Assembly (NCBI GenBank): GCA_965546615.1
Contig: CBEUVQ010000036.1
Coordinates: forward strand, 1 to 21,255
Direction of reading: 5' to 3'
DNA from: CBEUVQ01 sp965546615
GTDB lineage: Bacteria > Bacillota > Desulfotomaculia > Desulfotomaculales > Desulfohalotomaculaceae
Length of the DNA stretch: 21,255 nucleotides
Part shown: piece after piece, positions 14,132 to 21,255 of the stretch
Layout of the letters: every line of letters starts with the position of its first letter
How positions within the stretch are numbered: position 1 is the stretch's first letter
The notes under the pieces: generated by a model
Databases searched by the model: none
Told to the model about the DNA's origin: nothing
Seen by the model: only the letters and a program-made list of their open reading frames with translations
Translations under genes and position numbers: made by a program

Positions 14132-14163
14132 TGACAAATATTTCCTTCGGCGTATACTATAAT
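14098..14163 (+). promoter_or_regulatory. spoIIE promoter region with a 0A box
   Basis: A perfect Spo0A box, TGTCGAA (14098-14104), lies upstream of a -35-like ATGACA (14131-14136). The downstream -10 can be read two ways: TATACT (14153-14158, 16-base spacer) or consensus TATAAT (14158-14163, 21-base spacer). The second matches the long spacer of Spo0A-activated spoIIE and spoIIG promoters in B. subtilis. A second perfect box in the other orientation, TTCGACA (14216-14222), lies in the first codons of spoIIE. Confidence 0.55.
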
Positions 14164-14203
14164 GTGCTGTAAAGCATCATTGTAGTTAAGGAGTGGAGCT
14201 TCG

Positions 14204-16654
14204 ATGTATAATGATTTCGACATCTATCCCTACCGCCGTGCCGGTGAAAACAGTGAAGCGGGGACTGCGCCGAAGGGGGGAACAAGTAAAAATAAATACA
14301 ATATACCCTGGTCGATGGTTGGACAGGCTTTCACCGGGCGGTGGTTACTTTTGTATCTAACCGCCTTTTTTCTTGGCAGAGCGGTACTGTTGGGAGAATT
14401 AATGCCTTTTGCTGCCGCGTTTTTAGCGGCGGCTGTTCAGGTTACCGGGGTAAGCAATATTTTGGTGCCGGTTTTTGTTATTTTTGGTTTGGCTACAGTT
14501 GCTGAAGGGACGGTATTTTTAGCCAACATTTTGGTGGTGGTGTCTGTCTTTTTACTGATGCGTTTTCTTCCGGGGATTAAAGAGCGGCAGTGGTACGTTG
14601 TTCCCGGGGTGGTATTTGCAGCTTTATTGGTGGTGAAGTGCTCGATTGTGTCGTATAACGCAGGGGAGCTGTACAGCTACATAAGTGTTTTATTTGAGGC
14701 GGTTTTTGCCTGCCTGCTGACGATTGCATTTGTCCAAGCTCTGCCGCCGGTATGGCAGCAGACAGTACCCGGTCGGATCAGCGGCGAAGCGGTGTTTTGT
14801 ATGCTGCTGCTGTTAGGCGGAGTGGTGGCCGGCACCGGCGACATTGCATTTAACGGTATCACTTTACGCGGTATAGTAAGCAAATTGATTATTTTGCTTT
14901 CAGCGTTGGTCGGAGGAGTGGGTCTTGGTGCTGCATCAGGTGCGGTTGTTGGTGTAATACCGGGGCTTTTATATGTGGTGGCCCCGGTAATTATCGGTGC
15001 ATATTCCTTTGCGGGGTTGATTGCCGGTCTTTTACAAGGTTTTGGCCGGATCGGTGTAGCAATGGGATTTTTGTTGGGGAACATTTTGCTTTCTATTTAC
15101 ATTACCGATTACGGAAACATGCTGGAGGTAATGGCAGAAACGGGGGTTACCGCTTTAATATTTTGTTTAATACCGGCGGCATGGATAGAAAGCATCACTA
15201 AAACAGTGCCGATACCTAAAGGAATAATCAAATTTCAACGTCCTACTCTGCCCCAATCAAGAATTAAAGAAATGACCGCCGGACGGATGCGAAACTGGTC
15301 AAATGTATTTACTGCGCTGGCCGGAAGCTTTAAAGAGGTTTCGGCCACCGTTGAACAGGCTCAGGAAGAGCAGGGTTTAGAACAGATATTTACACAGGTG
15401 GGGGAAAAGGTGTGTGACGGCTGCGCATTATATCGCACCTGTTGGGAAAGAGAATTCTATCAGACTTATCAGCAGATTCTCGATCTGCTCACTACGGTGG
15501 AGATGTACGGAAAATTAAACATTGACGATCTGCCGGATAAAATGAAAAAAAGATGTGCCCGGCTGAAAGAGATGACCATCACAATTTCCTGCTTATATGA
15601 TAATTTTAAGCTGAATAATCACTGGCAGAAAAAACTGCTGGACAGCAGAAATTTGGTATCTGAACAGCTTAAAGGCATGTCGGATATTTTGATTAATATG
15701 TCGGAGCAGTTGGAAAAAGATTTAGAGATGTCCGGTGAAGTGGAGGAAGCAATTATCAAACGTTTGGGCAAAGAGGGAATTGCAGTGAGTGATGTTTTTA
15801 CTTTCCACCATCGTGACGGTGGGCTGGAGGTTGGTTTAACGATTCCTGCCTGCGGCGGACAGCTTGTTTGCGAGAAAAAAGCAGTGCCTTTGGTTTCGGC
15901 AGTTACCGGTCAGAACTTGGTTATGGCCAATACCGGCTGCTCTTTAAAAGAAGGTAAAAAAGAGTGCACATTTAAACTCTATTCTTCACTGCCCTACCGG
16001 GTTTCCGTCGGATATGCCGGTGCGGCGCGCGGCGGAAGTGATATTTCCGGAGACAGTTATACAACAATTCAGCTTAGAGACGGAAAATATGCACTGGTGC
16101 TTTCCGACGGCATGGGTGTGGGACACCGGGCCAATGCCGAAAGCTCTTCGGTAATTAACTTAATTGAGCATTTGTTGGAATCAGGATTTGAAAAAGATAT
16201 GGCTTTAAAAACTGTAAACTCTATTCTTGTGCTGCGCGCACCAAATGAAAGTTTTGCTACTGTAGATATGGTGGTAATTGATTTGTATTCCGGAAAAGTT
16301 GATTTAATTAAAATTTGTGCCTGCCCAAGTTATATCATTAGAAGGGGTGAGGTTTCGGTAATTAAGTCCAACTCGCTGCCTGTCGGTATATTAGAAGACA
16401 TTGAGGTGGTTACGCAAACCCGAACAATGGAAACAGGAGACATACTGGTGATGGTTACCGACGGGATCTTAGAATGCTGTCCGGGAACGGCCGATCCTGA
16501 TGAATGGTTGGCGGGGATATTAAAAGACTTGGCCGGTTTAGAACCGCAGGAGATTGCCGAGGTGCTTTTGCAAGTACTTGATACCGGGTTGAAAAACAAA
16601 TCAAAACCGGCTGATGATATGACGGTGTTGGTAGCTAAACTGGAGAGTGCTTAA
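14204..16654 (+). CDS. spoIIE: Stage II sporulation protein E, PP2C-type phosphatase
   Basis: SpoIIE dephosphorylates the anti-anti-sigma factor SpoIIAA to switch on sigma-F in the forespore and also associates with the FtsZ ring at the asymmetric septum. The 816 residues match the family length (827 in B. subtilis) and order. A short cytoplasmic N-terminus is followed by about ten membrane spans (residues of about 45-345), then a central regulatory and oligomerisation region with a CxxC pair (VCDGCALYRTCWER). The C-terminal PP2C domain (about 590-816) has GDSYTTIQLRDGKYALVLSD, DGMGVGHRA (metal-binding Asp near 636), NESFATVDMVVIDL and VMVTDGILECC. The ATG at 14204 has AAGGAG (14188-14193) upstream. 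It is probably monocistronic, closed by a terminator. Confidence 0.97.
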   Translation: MYNDFDIYPYRRAGENSEAGTAPKGGTSKNKYNIPWSMVGQAFTGRWLLLYLTAFFLGRAVLLGELMPFAAAFLAAAVQVTGVSNILVPVFVIFGLATVAEGTVFLANILVVVSVFLLMRFLPGIKERQWYVVPGVVFAALLVVKCSIVSYNAGELYSYISVLFEAVFACLLTIAFVQALPPVWQQTVPGRISGEAVFCMLLLLGGVVAGTGDIAFNGITLRGIVSKLIILLSALVGGVGLGAASGAVVGVIPGLLYVVAPVIIGAYSFAGLIAGLLQGFGRIGVAMGFLLGNILLSIYITDYGNMLEVMAETGVTALIFCLIPAAWIESITKTVPIPKGIIKFQRPTLPQSRIKEMTAGRMRNWSNVFTALAGSFKEVSATVEQAQEEQGLEQIFTQVGEKVCDGCALYRTCWEREFYQTYQQILDLLTTVEMYGKLNIDDLPDKMKKRCARLKEMTITISCLYDNFKLNNHWQKKLLDSRNLVSEQLKGMSDILINMSEQLEKDLEMSGEVEEAIIKRLGKEGIAVSDVFTFHHRDGGLEVGLTIPACGGQLVCEKKAVPLVSAVTGQNLVMANTGCSLKEGKKECTFKLYSSLPYRVSVGYAGAARGGSDISGDSYTTIQLRDGKYALVLSDGMGVGHRANAESSSVINLIEHLLESGFEKDMALKTVNSILVLRAPNESFATVDMVVIDLYSGKVDLIKICACPSYIIRRGEVSVIKSNSLPVGILEDIEVVTQTRTMETGDILVMVTDGILECCPGTADPDEWLAGILKDLAGLEPQEIAEVLLQVLDTGLKNKSKPADDMTVLVAKLESA

Positions 16655-16665
16655 TTGACGGAGGG

Positions 16666-16692
16666 AGCGGTCATTAGACCGCTTATTATTTT
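16666..16692 (+). terminator. Intrinsic terminator of spoIIE
   Basis: Perfect 7-bp stem AGCGGTC (16666-16672) / GACCGCT (16677-16683) with ATTA loop, then a T-rich tract, 11 bases after the stop. The remaining bases up to tilS (16693-16823) are AT-rich with no clear gene. Confidence 0.88.
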
Positions 16693-16823
16693 AGTTAATA
16701 ATAATCTGAATGATTTCTGAATATTGGATAAATTTATTTAGCGAAATTTCTTTGTGGTTATAGAAGGAAATTATTTTGTTAATGTGGAAAAATACCTACT
16801 ATGTCTTTACTTGGGTGATTATT

Positions 16824-18269
16824 TTGAGTTTGCCGGATAAAGTGCGCAAGTACATAGAATTAAACCAAATGGTTTCAGCGGGAGATAAAGTGTTGGTGGC
16901 TGTTTCCGGTGGACCTGATTCGGTGGCGCTGTTACACATTCTTAATTCTTTAAAAAAGGAATTAAAAATTTCGCTGTGCGCCGCTCACTTAGATCACATG
17001 CTGCGCGGGGAAGAATCGCGGGATGATGCCCGGTTTGTCAAGGAACTTTGCGAGCGCTGGGAGATACCCTGCACAACGACGGAAATTGATGTCAATGAAT
17101 ACCGTAAGAGGCACGGCCTGTCGACAGAATTGGCAGCCCGTGAAGTGCGCTATCGCTTTTTAACGGAAACAGCAGAACAATACCAAGCTAACCGCATTGC
17201 GTTAGGTCATCATGCCGATGATCAGGCAGAAACAGTGCTGTTGAATGTTTTGCGCGGTGCCGGGCCCAGGGGGGTGGCGGGAATGCCGCCGGTGCGTGAT
17301 GAGATTTACATCAGACCCCTTTTAGCGATCAGGCGGCGGCAAATTGAGCGCTACTGTGCGGATCATAAGCTTTTATACCGCGTCGACAGCTCGAATCAAA
17401 AAACAATTTACCAAAGAAATAAAATAAGAATGCATTTGATTCCGCTGTTGGAAAAAGAATATAATCCGGAAATAGTTTTGGGATTGGGAAGATTGGCCAA
17501 TCTGCTGCGAGAAGAGGATAGTTATCTTGATGAGCAAACCGAAAATGCGTTGGCTGAATTGACAATTTCTGCAGATGAACAGCAAATTACCATAGACCAA
17601 AGTATTTTTGTTAATTTGCCGATTGTGCTGAAACGGCGGGTAATTCGCAAAGTGTGGTCAAAACTTTTGAGCCGATCAAAAGATTTGGCCTTTGAACATG
17701 TATCTGCAATTATTTATAAAACCAATCAAATATCACCTGCCGTTATTGAACTCCCCGGGGGCATTAACTGCCAAATCGCTTATTCGAAGATAAAATTTTA
17801 TTTTCGAAACAATCAACAAGAAATTTCGGATTATCAGTACCCGGTAAAATTGCCCGGCGTTACTAAGCTTGACGAACTTGGTTTGGTGCTTACCGCACGG
17901 ATATATCAAGCCGACCGATTTAAAGCAGATCCGGCCAAGCTGCCTGCTAATGAAGCGGTTTTTGATTTGGAAAAGACAGGTTCGACGTTAACGGTTAGAA
18001 AAAGAAAACAAGGAGATACATTCAACCCGATCGGTGCCGGAGGAAAAGTTAAGTTAAAAAAATTTTTGATTGATCAAAAAATCCCAAAAGAAAAACGCGA
18101 CTTTATTCCATTGATCTGCAAAAATAATCAAATTATATGGGTAGGAGGGCTTCGTGTTGGGGAATACTGGAAGGTGACAGAACAAACCAAAGTATTATTA
18201 CATTTAAAACTGGAAAAAATCAACCACAATAAGCTGCTGCAGCCGCAGTCAAGCGAAACAAACAAATAA
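16824..18269 (+). CDS. tilS: tRNA(Ile)-lysidine synthase
   Basis: TilS ligates lysine to C34 of the tRNA that reads AUA, changing its anticodon to lysidine-AU; the gene is essential in most bacteria. The PP-loop ATP-binding motif SGGPDS sits at about residues 28-33 (VLVAVSGGPDSVALLHIL), followed by AAHLDHMLRGEESRDDARFV, LGHHADDQAETVLLNVLRG and RPLLAIRRRQIERYC. The C-terminal region (about 380-465, with RKRKQGDTFNPIGAGGKVKL) is the tRNA-binding TilS-C domain. I chose TTG 16824, with GGGTGAT just upstream and typical N-terminus SLPDKVRKYI, giving 481 residues. ATG 16782 or TTG 16776 would add 14-16 residues and have an AAGGAA SD; they are possible. The hprT gene usually found between tilS and ftsH is absent. 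Confidence 0.95.
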   Translation: MSLPDKVRKYIELNQMVSAGDKVLVAVSGGPDSVALLHILNSLKKELKISLCAAHLDHMLRGEESRDDARFVKELCERWEIPCTTTEIDVNEYRKRHGLSTELAAREVRYRFLTETAEQYQANRIALGHHADDQAETVLLNVLRGAGPRGVAGMPPVRDEIYIRPLLAIRRRQIERYCADHKLLYRVDSSNQKTIYQRNKIRMHLIPLLEKEYNPEIVLGLGRLANLLREEDSYLDEQTENALAELTISADEQQITIDQSIFVNLPIVLKRRVIRKVWSKLLSRSKDLAFEHVSAIIYKTNQISPAVIELPGGINCQIAYSKIKFYFRNNQQEISDYQYPVKLPGVTKLDELGLVLTARIYQADRFKADPAKLPANEAVFDLEKTGSTLTVRKRKQGDTFNPIGAGGKVKLKKFLIDQKIPKEKRDFIPLICKNNQIIWVGGLRVGEYWKVTEQTKVLLHLKLEKINHNKLLQPQSSETNK

Positions 18270-18322
18270 ATAAATGCTCCAGGCAGAAGTAAAATGGAAA
18301 GCATTTGAGAGGAGTGACTTTT

Positions 18323-20152
18323 TTGAATAAGGTCCTCAAAAACCTTATGATTTATCTTTTAATTGTTTTGGTTATTATTGCCCTTATCCAATATACTTCC
18401 CCTGCTAACACTGACATCAAAGAGCTGCGCTACGACCAAGTAATATCCTACTTGGAACAGGGAAAGGTAAAAAGCATAACCTTTCAAGTTGAAGATAATA
18501 CCAACTTTATTACCGGTGTGCTGAAAAGTAATAATCAAAACTTTACATCTAAAGGTGTGTGGCCGGATGAAGCTCTGTTAGATTTAGTTAAATCCCAAGG
18601 AGTGTCGCATGAAGTTAAACCGCCGGAAAAGCCGGGCTGGTGGGTAACGCTGCTTACATCTTTGCTGCCCATTTTATTATTTGTTTTTCTTTTCTTTTTC
18701 TTAATGCAGCAGTCTCAAGGCGGAGGCAACCGGGTGATGTCATTCGGGAAAAGCAGGGCAAAACTGCACACCGATGAAAAAACCAAAGTGACTTTTGCCG
18801 ATGTGGCCGGTGCGGATGAAGAAAAAGAAGAGCTGGCGGAAGTAGTTGAATTTCTGAAAAACCCTAAAAAATTCAACGAACTGGGTGCAAAAATTCCCAA
18901 AGGGGTACTGCTCTTTGGACCTCCCGGAACCGGTAAAACATTATTAGCCAGAGCGGTTGCCGGTGAAGCGGGTGTACCGTTCTTCAGCATCAGCGGCTCA
19001 GACTTTGTAGAAATGTTTGTCGGTGTGGGGGCATCCCGGGTGCGCGACCTTTTTGACCAAGCGAAGAAAAATGCTCCCTGTATTGTTTTTATCGATGAAA
19101 TTGATGCCGTCGGCCGCCAGCGCGGTGCCGGCTTAGGCGGCGGTCATGACGAACGGGAACAAACTCTGAACCAATTGCTGGTGGAAATGGACGGCTTTAA
19201 TCCAAATGAAGGGATAATTATTGTTGCCGCTACCAACCGGCCGGATATTTTGGACCCCGCACTTCTGCGGCCGGGCAGATTTGACCGGCAGATTGTTGTC
19301 GGCACACCGGATGTTGAAGGGCGCAAAGAAATCTTAGAGGTTCATACCAAAAACAAGCCGCTGGAAGAAGATGTGGATTTAGATGTTTTGGCCCGCCGCA
19401 CACCCGGTTTTACCGGTGCGGATTTGGCCAACTTAGTAAATGAAGCGGCGCTTTTGTCGGCGCGGTTTAATAAAAGAAAAATCGGTCAGCGGGAATTGGA
19501 AGACAGCATTGAGCGGGTAATTGCCGGACCGGAGAAAAAATCACGGGTGATCAGTGAAAAAGAAAAACGCTTAGTTTCTTACCATGAAGCAGGGCATGCT
19601 TTGGTAGGATATCTACTGCCAAACACCGATCCGGTGCATAAGGTTTCCATTATTCCCCGGGGCAGAGCGGGGGGTTACACGCTGCTGCTGCCGAAGGAAG
19701 ATCGCTACTATATGACTCGTTCGATGTTGATTGACCAAATTACTATGCTGTTGGGCGGCCGGGTTGCGGAGGATCTGGTACTGAAAGAAATCAGCACTGG
19801 TGCTCAAAATGACTTGGAACGGGCTACCGAATTGGCGCGCAAGATGATCATGGAATACGGCATGAGTGAACGCTTGGGGCCGTTAACCTTGGGACGGAAG
19901 CAGGAAGCGGTGTTCCTGGGACGCGATATTGCCCGCGATCGAAATTACAGTGAAGAAATTGCTTTTGCCATTGACCAAGAAGTGCGCAGAATGGTGGATG
20001 AGAGCTACAGTACTTCCAAAAAACTTTTGTCAGATCATATTGATGCTCTGCATGCCATTGCCGGCAGGCTGATGGAGAAAGAAACTATTGAAGCCGCCGA
20101 ATTTGCTGAATTAATGAAAGAGCAGGGTTTAGAGGCCAATAAAGGTGTTTAG
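18323..20152 (+). CDS. ftsH: ATP-dependent zinc metalloprotease FtsH
   Basis: FtsH is a membrane-anchored AAA+ hexamer that degrades misfolded membrane proteins and regulators. It has two N-terminal membrane spans (about 5-27 and 107-130) around an extracytoplasmic domain. The AAA module carries Walker A GPPGTGKT (near residue 199), the pore loop FVEMFVGVGASRVRDLF, Walker B CIVFIDEIDAVGRQR and the second region of homology RPDILDPALLRPGRFDRQ. The protease domain has zinc site HEAGH (near 420). Length 609 residues is typical. The TTG at 18323 is preceded by AGAGGAGTGA (18308-18317); TTG 18305 has no SD. It lies 53 bases after tilS and probably shares its transcript. In B. subtilis FtsH is needed for sporulation. 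Confidence 0.97.
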   Translation: MNKVLKNLMIYLLIVLVIIALIQYTSPANTDIKELRYDQVISYLEQGKVKSITFQVEDNTNFITGVLKSNNQNFTSKGVWPDEALLDLVKSQGVSHEVKPPEKPGWWVTLLTSLLPILLFVFLFFFLMQQSQGGGNRVMSFGKSRAKLHTDEKTKVTFADVAGADEEKEELAEVVEFLKNPKKFNELGAKIPKGVLLFGPPGTGKTLLARAVAGEAGVPFFSISGSDFVEMFVGVGASRVRDLFDQAKKNAPCIVFIDEIDAVGRQRGAGLGGGHDEREQTLNQLLVEMDGFNPNEGIIIVAATNRPDILDPALLRPGRFDRQIVVGTPDVEGRKEILEVHTKNKPLEEDVDLDVLARRTPGFTGADLANLVNEAALLSARFNKRKIGQRELEDSIERVIAGPEKKSRVISEKEKRLVSYHEAGHALVGYLLPNTDPVHKVSIIPRGRAGGYTLLLPKEDRYYMTRSMLIDQITMLLGGRVAEDLVLKEISTGAQNDLERATELARKMIMEYGMSERLGPLTLGRKQEAVFLGRDIARDRNYSEEIAFAIDQEVRRMVDESYSTSKKLLSDHIDALHAIAGRLMEKETIEAAEFAELMKEQGLEANKGV

Positions 20153-20192
20153 CGGCGGTTTTGACAGATGACGAGGGGAGAGAGAGAAAACT

Positions 20193-20642
20193 ATGGAACG
20201 CACATTTTTGATGATTAAACCGGACGCACTGCAGCGCGGCCTGGCGGGAGAAATAATTTCCCGTTTTGAAAAAAAAGGCTTTAAATTGGTGGGTTTAAAG
20301 TTAATGCAGATCAGTAAAGATCTGGCGGAAACTCACTATGGTGAGCATAAAGGTAAGCCTTTCTTTCAACCGCTGGTGGATTATATTACTTCATCTCCGG
20401 TGGTAGCTATGGTATGGGAAGGCAAAGAAGTAATTGCCACCGCCCGGAAAATGATGGGTTCCACAAATCCGTTAGAGGCAGCTCCGGGCACTGTTCGCGG
20501 AGATTATGGGGTGGATGTCGGCCGAAATATTATCCATGGTTCAGATTCTCCGGCAAGTGCGGAAAGGGAGATTTCGCTGTTTTTTAAACCTGACGAACTG
20601 CTGAGTTATCAGCGTGCTTTGGACAGCTGGATTTACGAATAG
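20193..20642 (+). CDS. ndk: Nucleoside diphosphate kinase
   Basis: Ndk transfers the gamma-phosphate of ATP to nucleoside diphosphates through a phospho-histidine. The 149 residues cover the whole family: ERTFLMIKPDALQRGLAGEI, then VGLKLMQIS, EHKGKPFFQPLVDYI, SSPVVAMVWEG and TNPLEAAPGTVRGDYGVDVG. The active-site motif NIIHGSDS carries His115, and the C-terminus is EISLFF plus a short tail. ATG 20193 follows GAGGGGAGAGAG. It comes 40 bases after ftsH and is probably the last gene of the tilS-ftsH-ndk unit, ending in a strong terminator. Ndk is not next to ftsH in B. subtilis, so this arrangement is lineage-specific. Confidence 0.97.
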   Translation: MERTFLMIKPDALQRGLAGEIISRFEKKGFKLVGLKLMQISKDLAETHYGEHKGKPFFQPLVDYITSSPVVAMVWEGKEVIATARKMMGSTNPLEAAPGTVRGDYGVDVGRNIIHGSDSPASAEREISLFFKPDELLSYQRALDSWIYE

Positions 20643-20678
20643 CTTTGATATAATAAAAATCCTCGGTTGAACTAAAGG

Positions 20679-20725
20679 GCACCCTATAAGACAGGCATTT
20701 AAAGTCTTTCTTATGGGGTGCTTTT
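20679..20725 (+). terminator. Intrinsic terminator after ndk
   Basis: A 13-bp stem GCACCCTATAAGA (20679-20691) / TCTTATGGGGTGC (20709-20721), with one G-U pair, is followed by T4. The 17-base loop holds a smaller alternative stem (AAGAC/GTCTT). Confidence 0.88.
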
Positions 20726-20747
20726 GTTTATTTAATGAAAGAACAAT

Positions 20748-20883
20748 TACAGAGAAGAAGACAGTGTCAAAGGTAAACCAACTGAGTAAAAATACTTTCT
20801 CTGTATTTTGTATTTTTAGGATCGTTAAAAATCTCTGCCAATTCGCTATTTATAAAATTTTTTGAAAGATGGCAGGTATTTTT
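20748..20883. repeat. Two tandem hairpins in a gene-free stretch
   Basis: The stretch 20726-20993 has no convincing gene. It contains two inverted repeats. TACAGAGAA (20748-20756) pairs perfectly with TTCTCTGTA (20797-20805) across 40 bases. The segment 20827-20840 (AAAAATCTCTGCCA) pairs with 20870-20883 at 12 of 14 positions across 29 bases. Both 3' arms run into T-rich sequence, so they could be terminators of a small RNA, or remnants of a palindromic repeat. No promoter for such an RNA was recognised. Confidence 0.4.
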
Positions 20884-20993
20884 ATATTTGGTAACGTATT
20901 AAATATATACTTAAGGTATTGGGGTATTTGTTTTTGGTTTAAGTGGATGCTTTTTGCTGGAACAATTTCACAAACACTATAAATTCTATATGA

Positions 20994-21022
20994 TTGACGC
21001 TTGTAGCTGGAGCATTTATACT
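20994..21022 (+). promoter_or_regulatory. Sigma-A promoter of the last gene, with a long leader
   Basis: TTGACG (20994-20999) and TATACT (21017-21022) are exactly 17 bases apart. Transcription would begin near 21029, leaving a leader of about 190 bases before ATG 21222. The leader contains GGAGGTGAG (from 21110) without a proper following gene: a GTG inside it opens only a 14-codon frame. Confidence 0.55.
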
Positions 21023-21136
21023 AGTTGTAATAACGCTTGCGTGTTTTAGCACATGTTTATTTTAATTAGTGATACTTTACGTTAATAAGCTGTAAATTTT
21101 TTATATTTGGAGGTGAGCACTGCTTTTCATCAACTG

Positions 21137-21174
21137 ACCTTTTCGTTGACTATATAGTTGTTTAAGGTTTTTTT
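21137..21174 (+). terminator. Weak terminator-like element in the leader of the last gene
   Basis: ACCTT (21137-21141) can pair with AAGGT (21164-21168), which runs into T7 (21168-21174). The flanking CAAC and GTTG could extend it past an internal loop, and the loop contains the palindrome ACTATATAGT. The short stem makes this tentative; it could be part of an attenuator. Confidence 0.25.
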
Positions 21175-21221
21175 GTTGTTTTCCGGCATGTTATTACTAG
21201 GAGGACGGATGTGATACAAAG

Positions 21222-21255
21222 ATGAGTACAAAGAAAGTAGGAAGCGTACTGGTAT
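21222..21255 (+). CDS. Start of a gene cut by the window edge, possibly HdrA-like
   Basis: Only 11 codons are visible: MSTKKVGSVLV. A Lys-Lys-x-Gly-Ser-Val-Leu-Val start is typical of the first beta strand before a GxGxxG FAD/NAD-binding loop, as in HdrA-type (heterodisulfide-reductase-like) flavoproteins. That reading is a guess from very little sequence. AGGAGG lies at 21199-21204, 17 bases before the ATG, which is longer than ideal. The gene runs off the right edge. Confidence 0.4.
   Translation, partial: MSTKKVGSVLV

Noticed and set aside
14677..15084. Long antisense open frame within spoIIE
   Set aside because: Pro/Thr/Ala-rich translation typical of the reverse frame of a hydrophobic membrane gene; no SD or recognisable domain.
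16655..16823. tRNA genes near spoIIE, as in B. subtilis
   Set aside because: No cloverleaf, TTCGA loop or CCA end seen; only a terminator and AT-rich spacer.
20646..20655. Promoter from GATATAATAA after ndk
   Set aside because: No -35 box, and the ndk terminator follows within about 30 bases with no gene in between.

Overview
This window looks like a chromosomal segment from an anaerobic, endospore-forming Firmicute (class Clostridia or a close relative). The evidence is the conserved Bacillus/Clostridium sporulation and division block, in the order rplY(ctc)-pth-mfd-spoVT-yabN/mazG-(hup)-yabO/rqcP-yabP-yabQ-divIC-yabR-spoIIE-tilS-ftsH. It carries several genes found only in endospore formers (spoVT, yabP, yabQ, spoIIE), strong AGGAGG-type ribosome binding sites and many GTG/TTG starts. 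A gene start at the right edge resembles HdrA-type flavoproteins, which would fit an anaerobe, but only 11 codons are visible. Every gene is on the + strand except the first two. I see no tRNA, rRNA, CRISPR array, transposase or prophage gene.

Layout. 1-1053: a long inverted repeat, a 41-residue small ORF and a PRC-barrel protein, both genes on the minus strand. 1112-2888: ribosomal protein L25/Ctc, peptidyl-tRNA hydrolase and a 129-residue membrane protein with the residue pattern of PrsW-type intramembrane proteases. 2885-6536: promoter, terminator-like leader hairpin and mfd. 6537-7521: a gene-free stretch, a sigma-G-like promoter, spoVT and a terminator. 7526-9828: YabN/MazG fusion, HU and the RqcP-like S4 protein. 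9860-11820: SpoIID/LytB-like lipoprotein, yabP, yabQ. 11821-12672: a tight DnaA-box cluster, a 76-residue HTH protein and divIC. 12695-14131: yabR and a Ppx/GppA phosphatase. 14098-16692: spoIIE with Spo0A-type promoter features. 16824-20725: tilS, ftsH, ndk. 20726-21255: about 500 bases without a gene, holding two hairpins and a good promoter with a long leader into the truncated last gene.

The genes combine housekeeping functions (translation, transcription-coupled repair, nucleotide clean-up, membrane proteolysis) with sporulation and division functions. Some control sites fit known biology: a sigma-G-type promoter for spoVT, and two perfect 0A boxes around a spoIIE promoter with an available 21-bp spacer. 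Differences from the B. subtilis order are the PrsW-like protein in the slot of yabK/fin, no SpoVB/MurJ-like gene next to mazG, no hprT between tilS and ftsH, and an added HTH gene behind a DnaA-box cluster. Most unusual are that DnaA-box cluster, the compact PrsW-like protein, two genes that appear to lack a standard start codon (mazG: ATT; yabQ: ATA or a frameshift), and an attenuator-like leader ahead of mfd.
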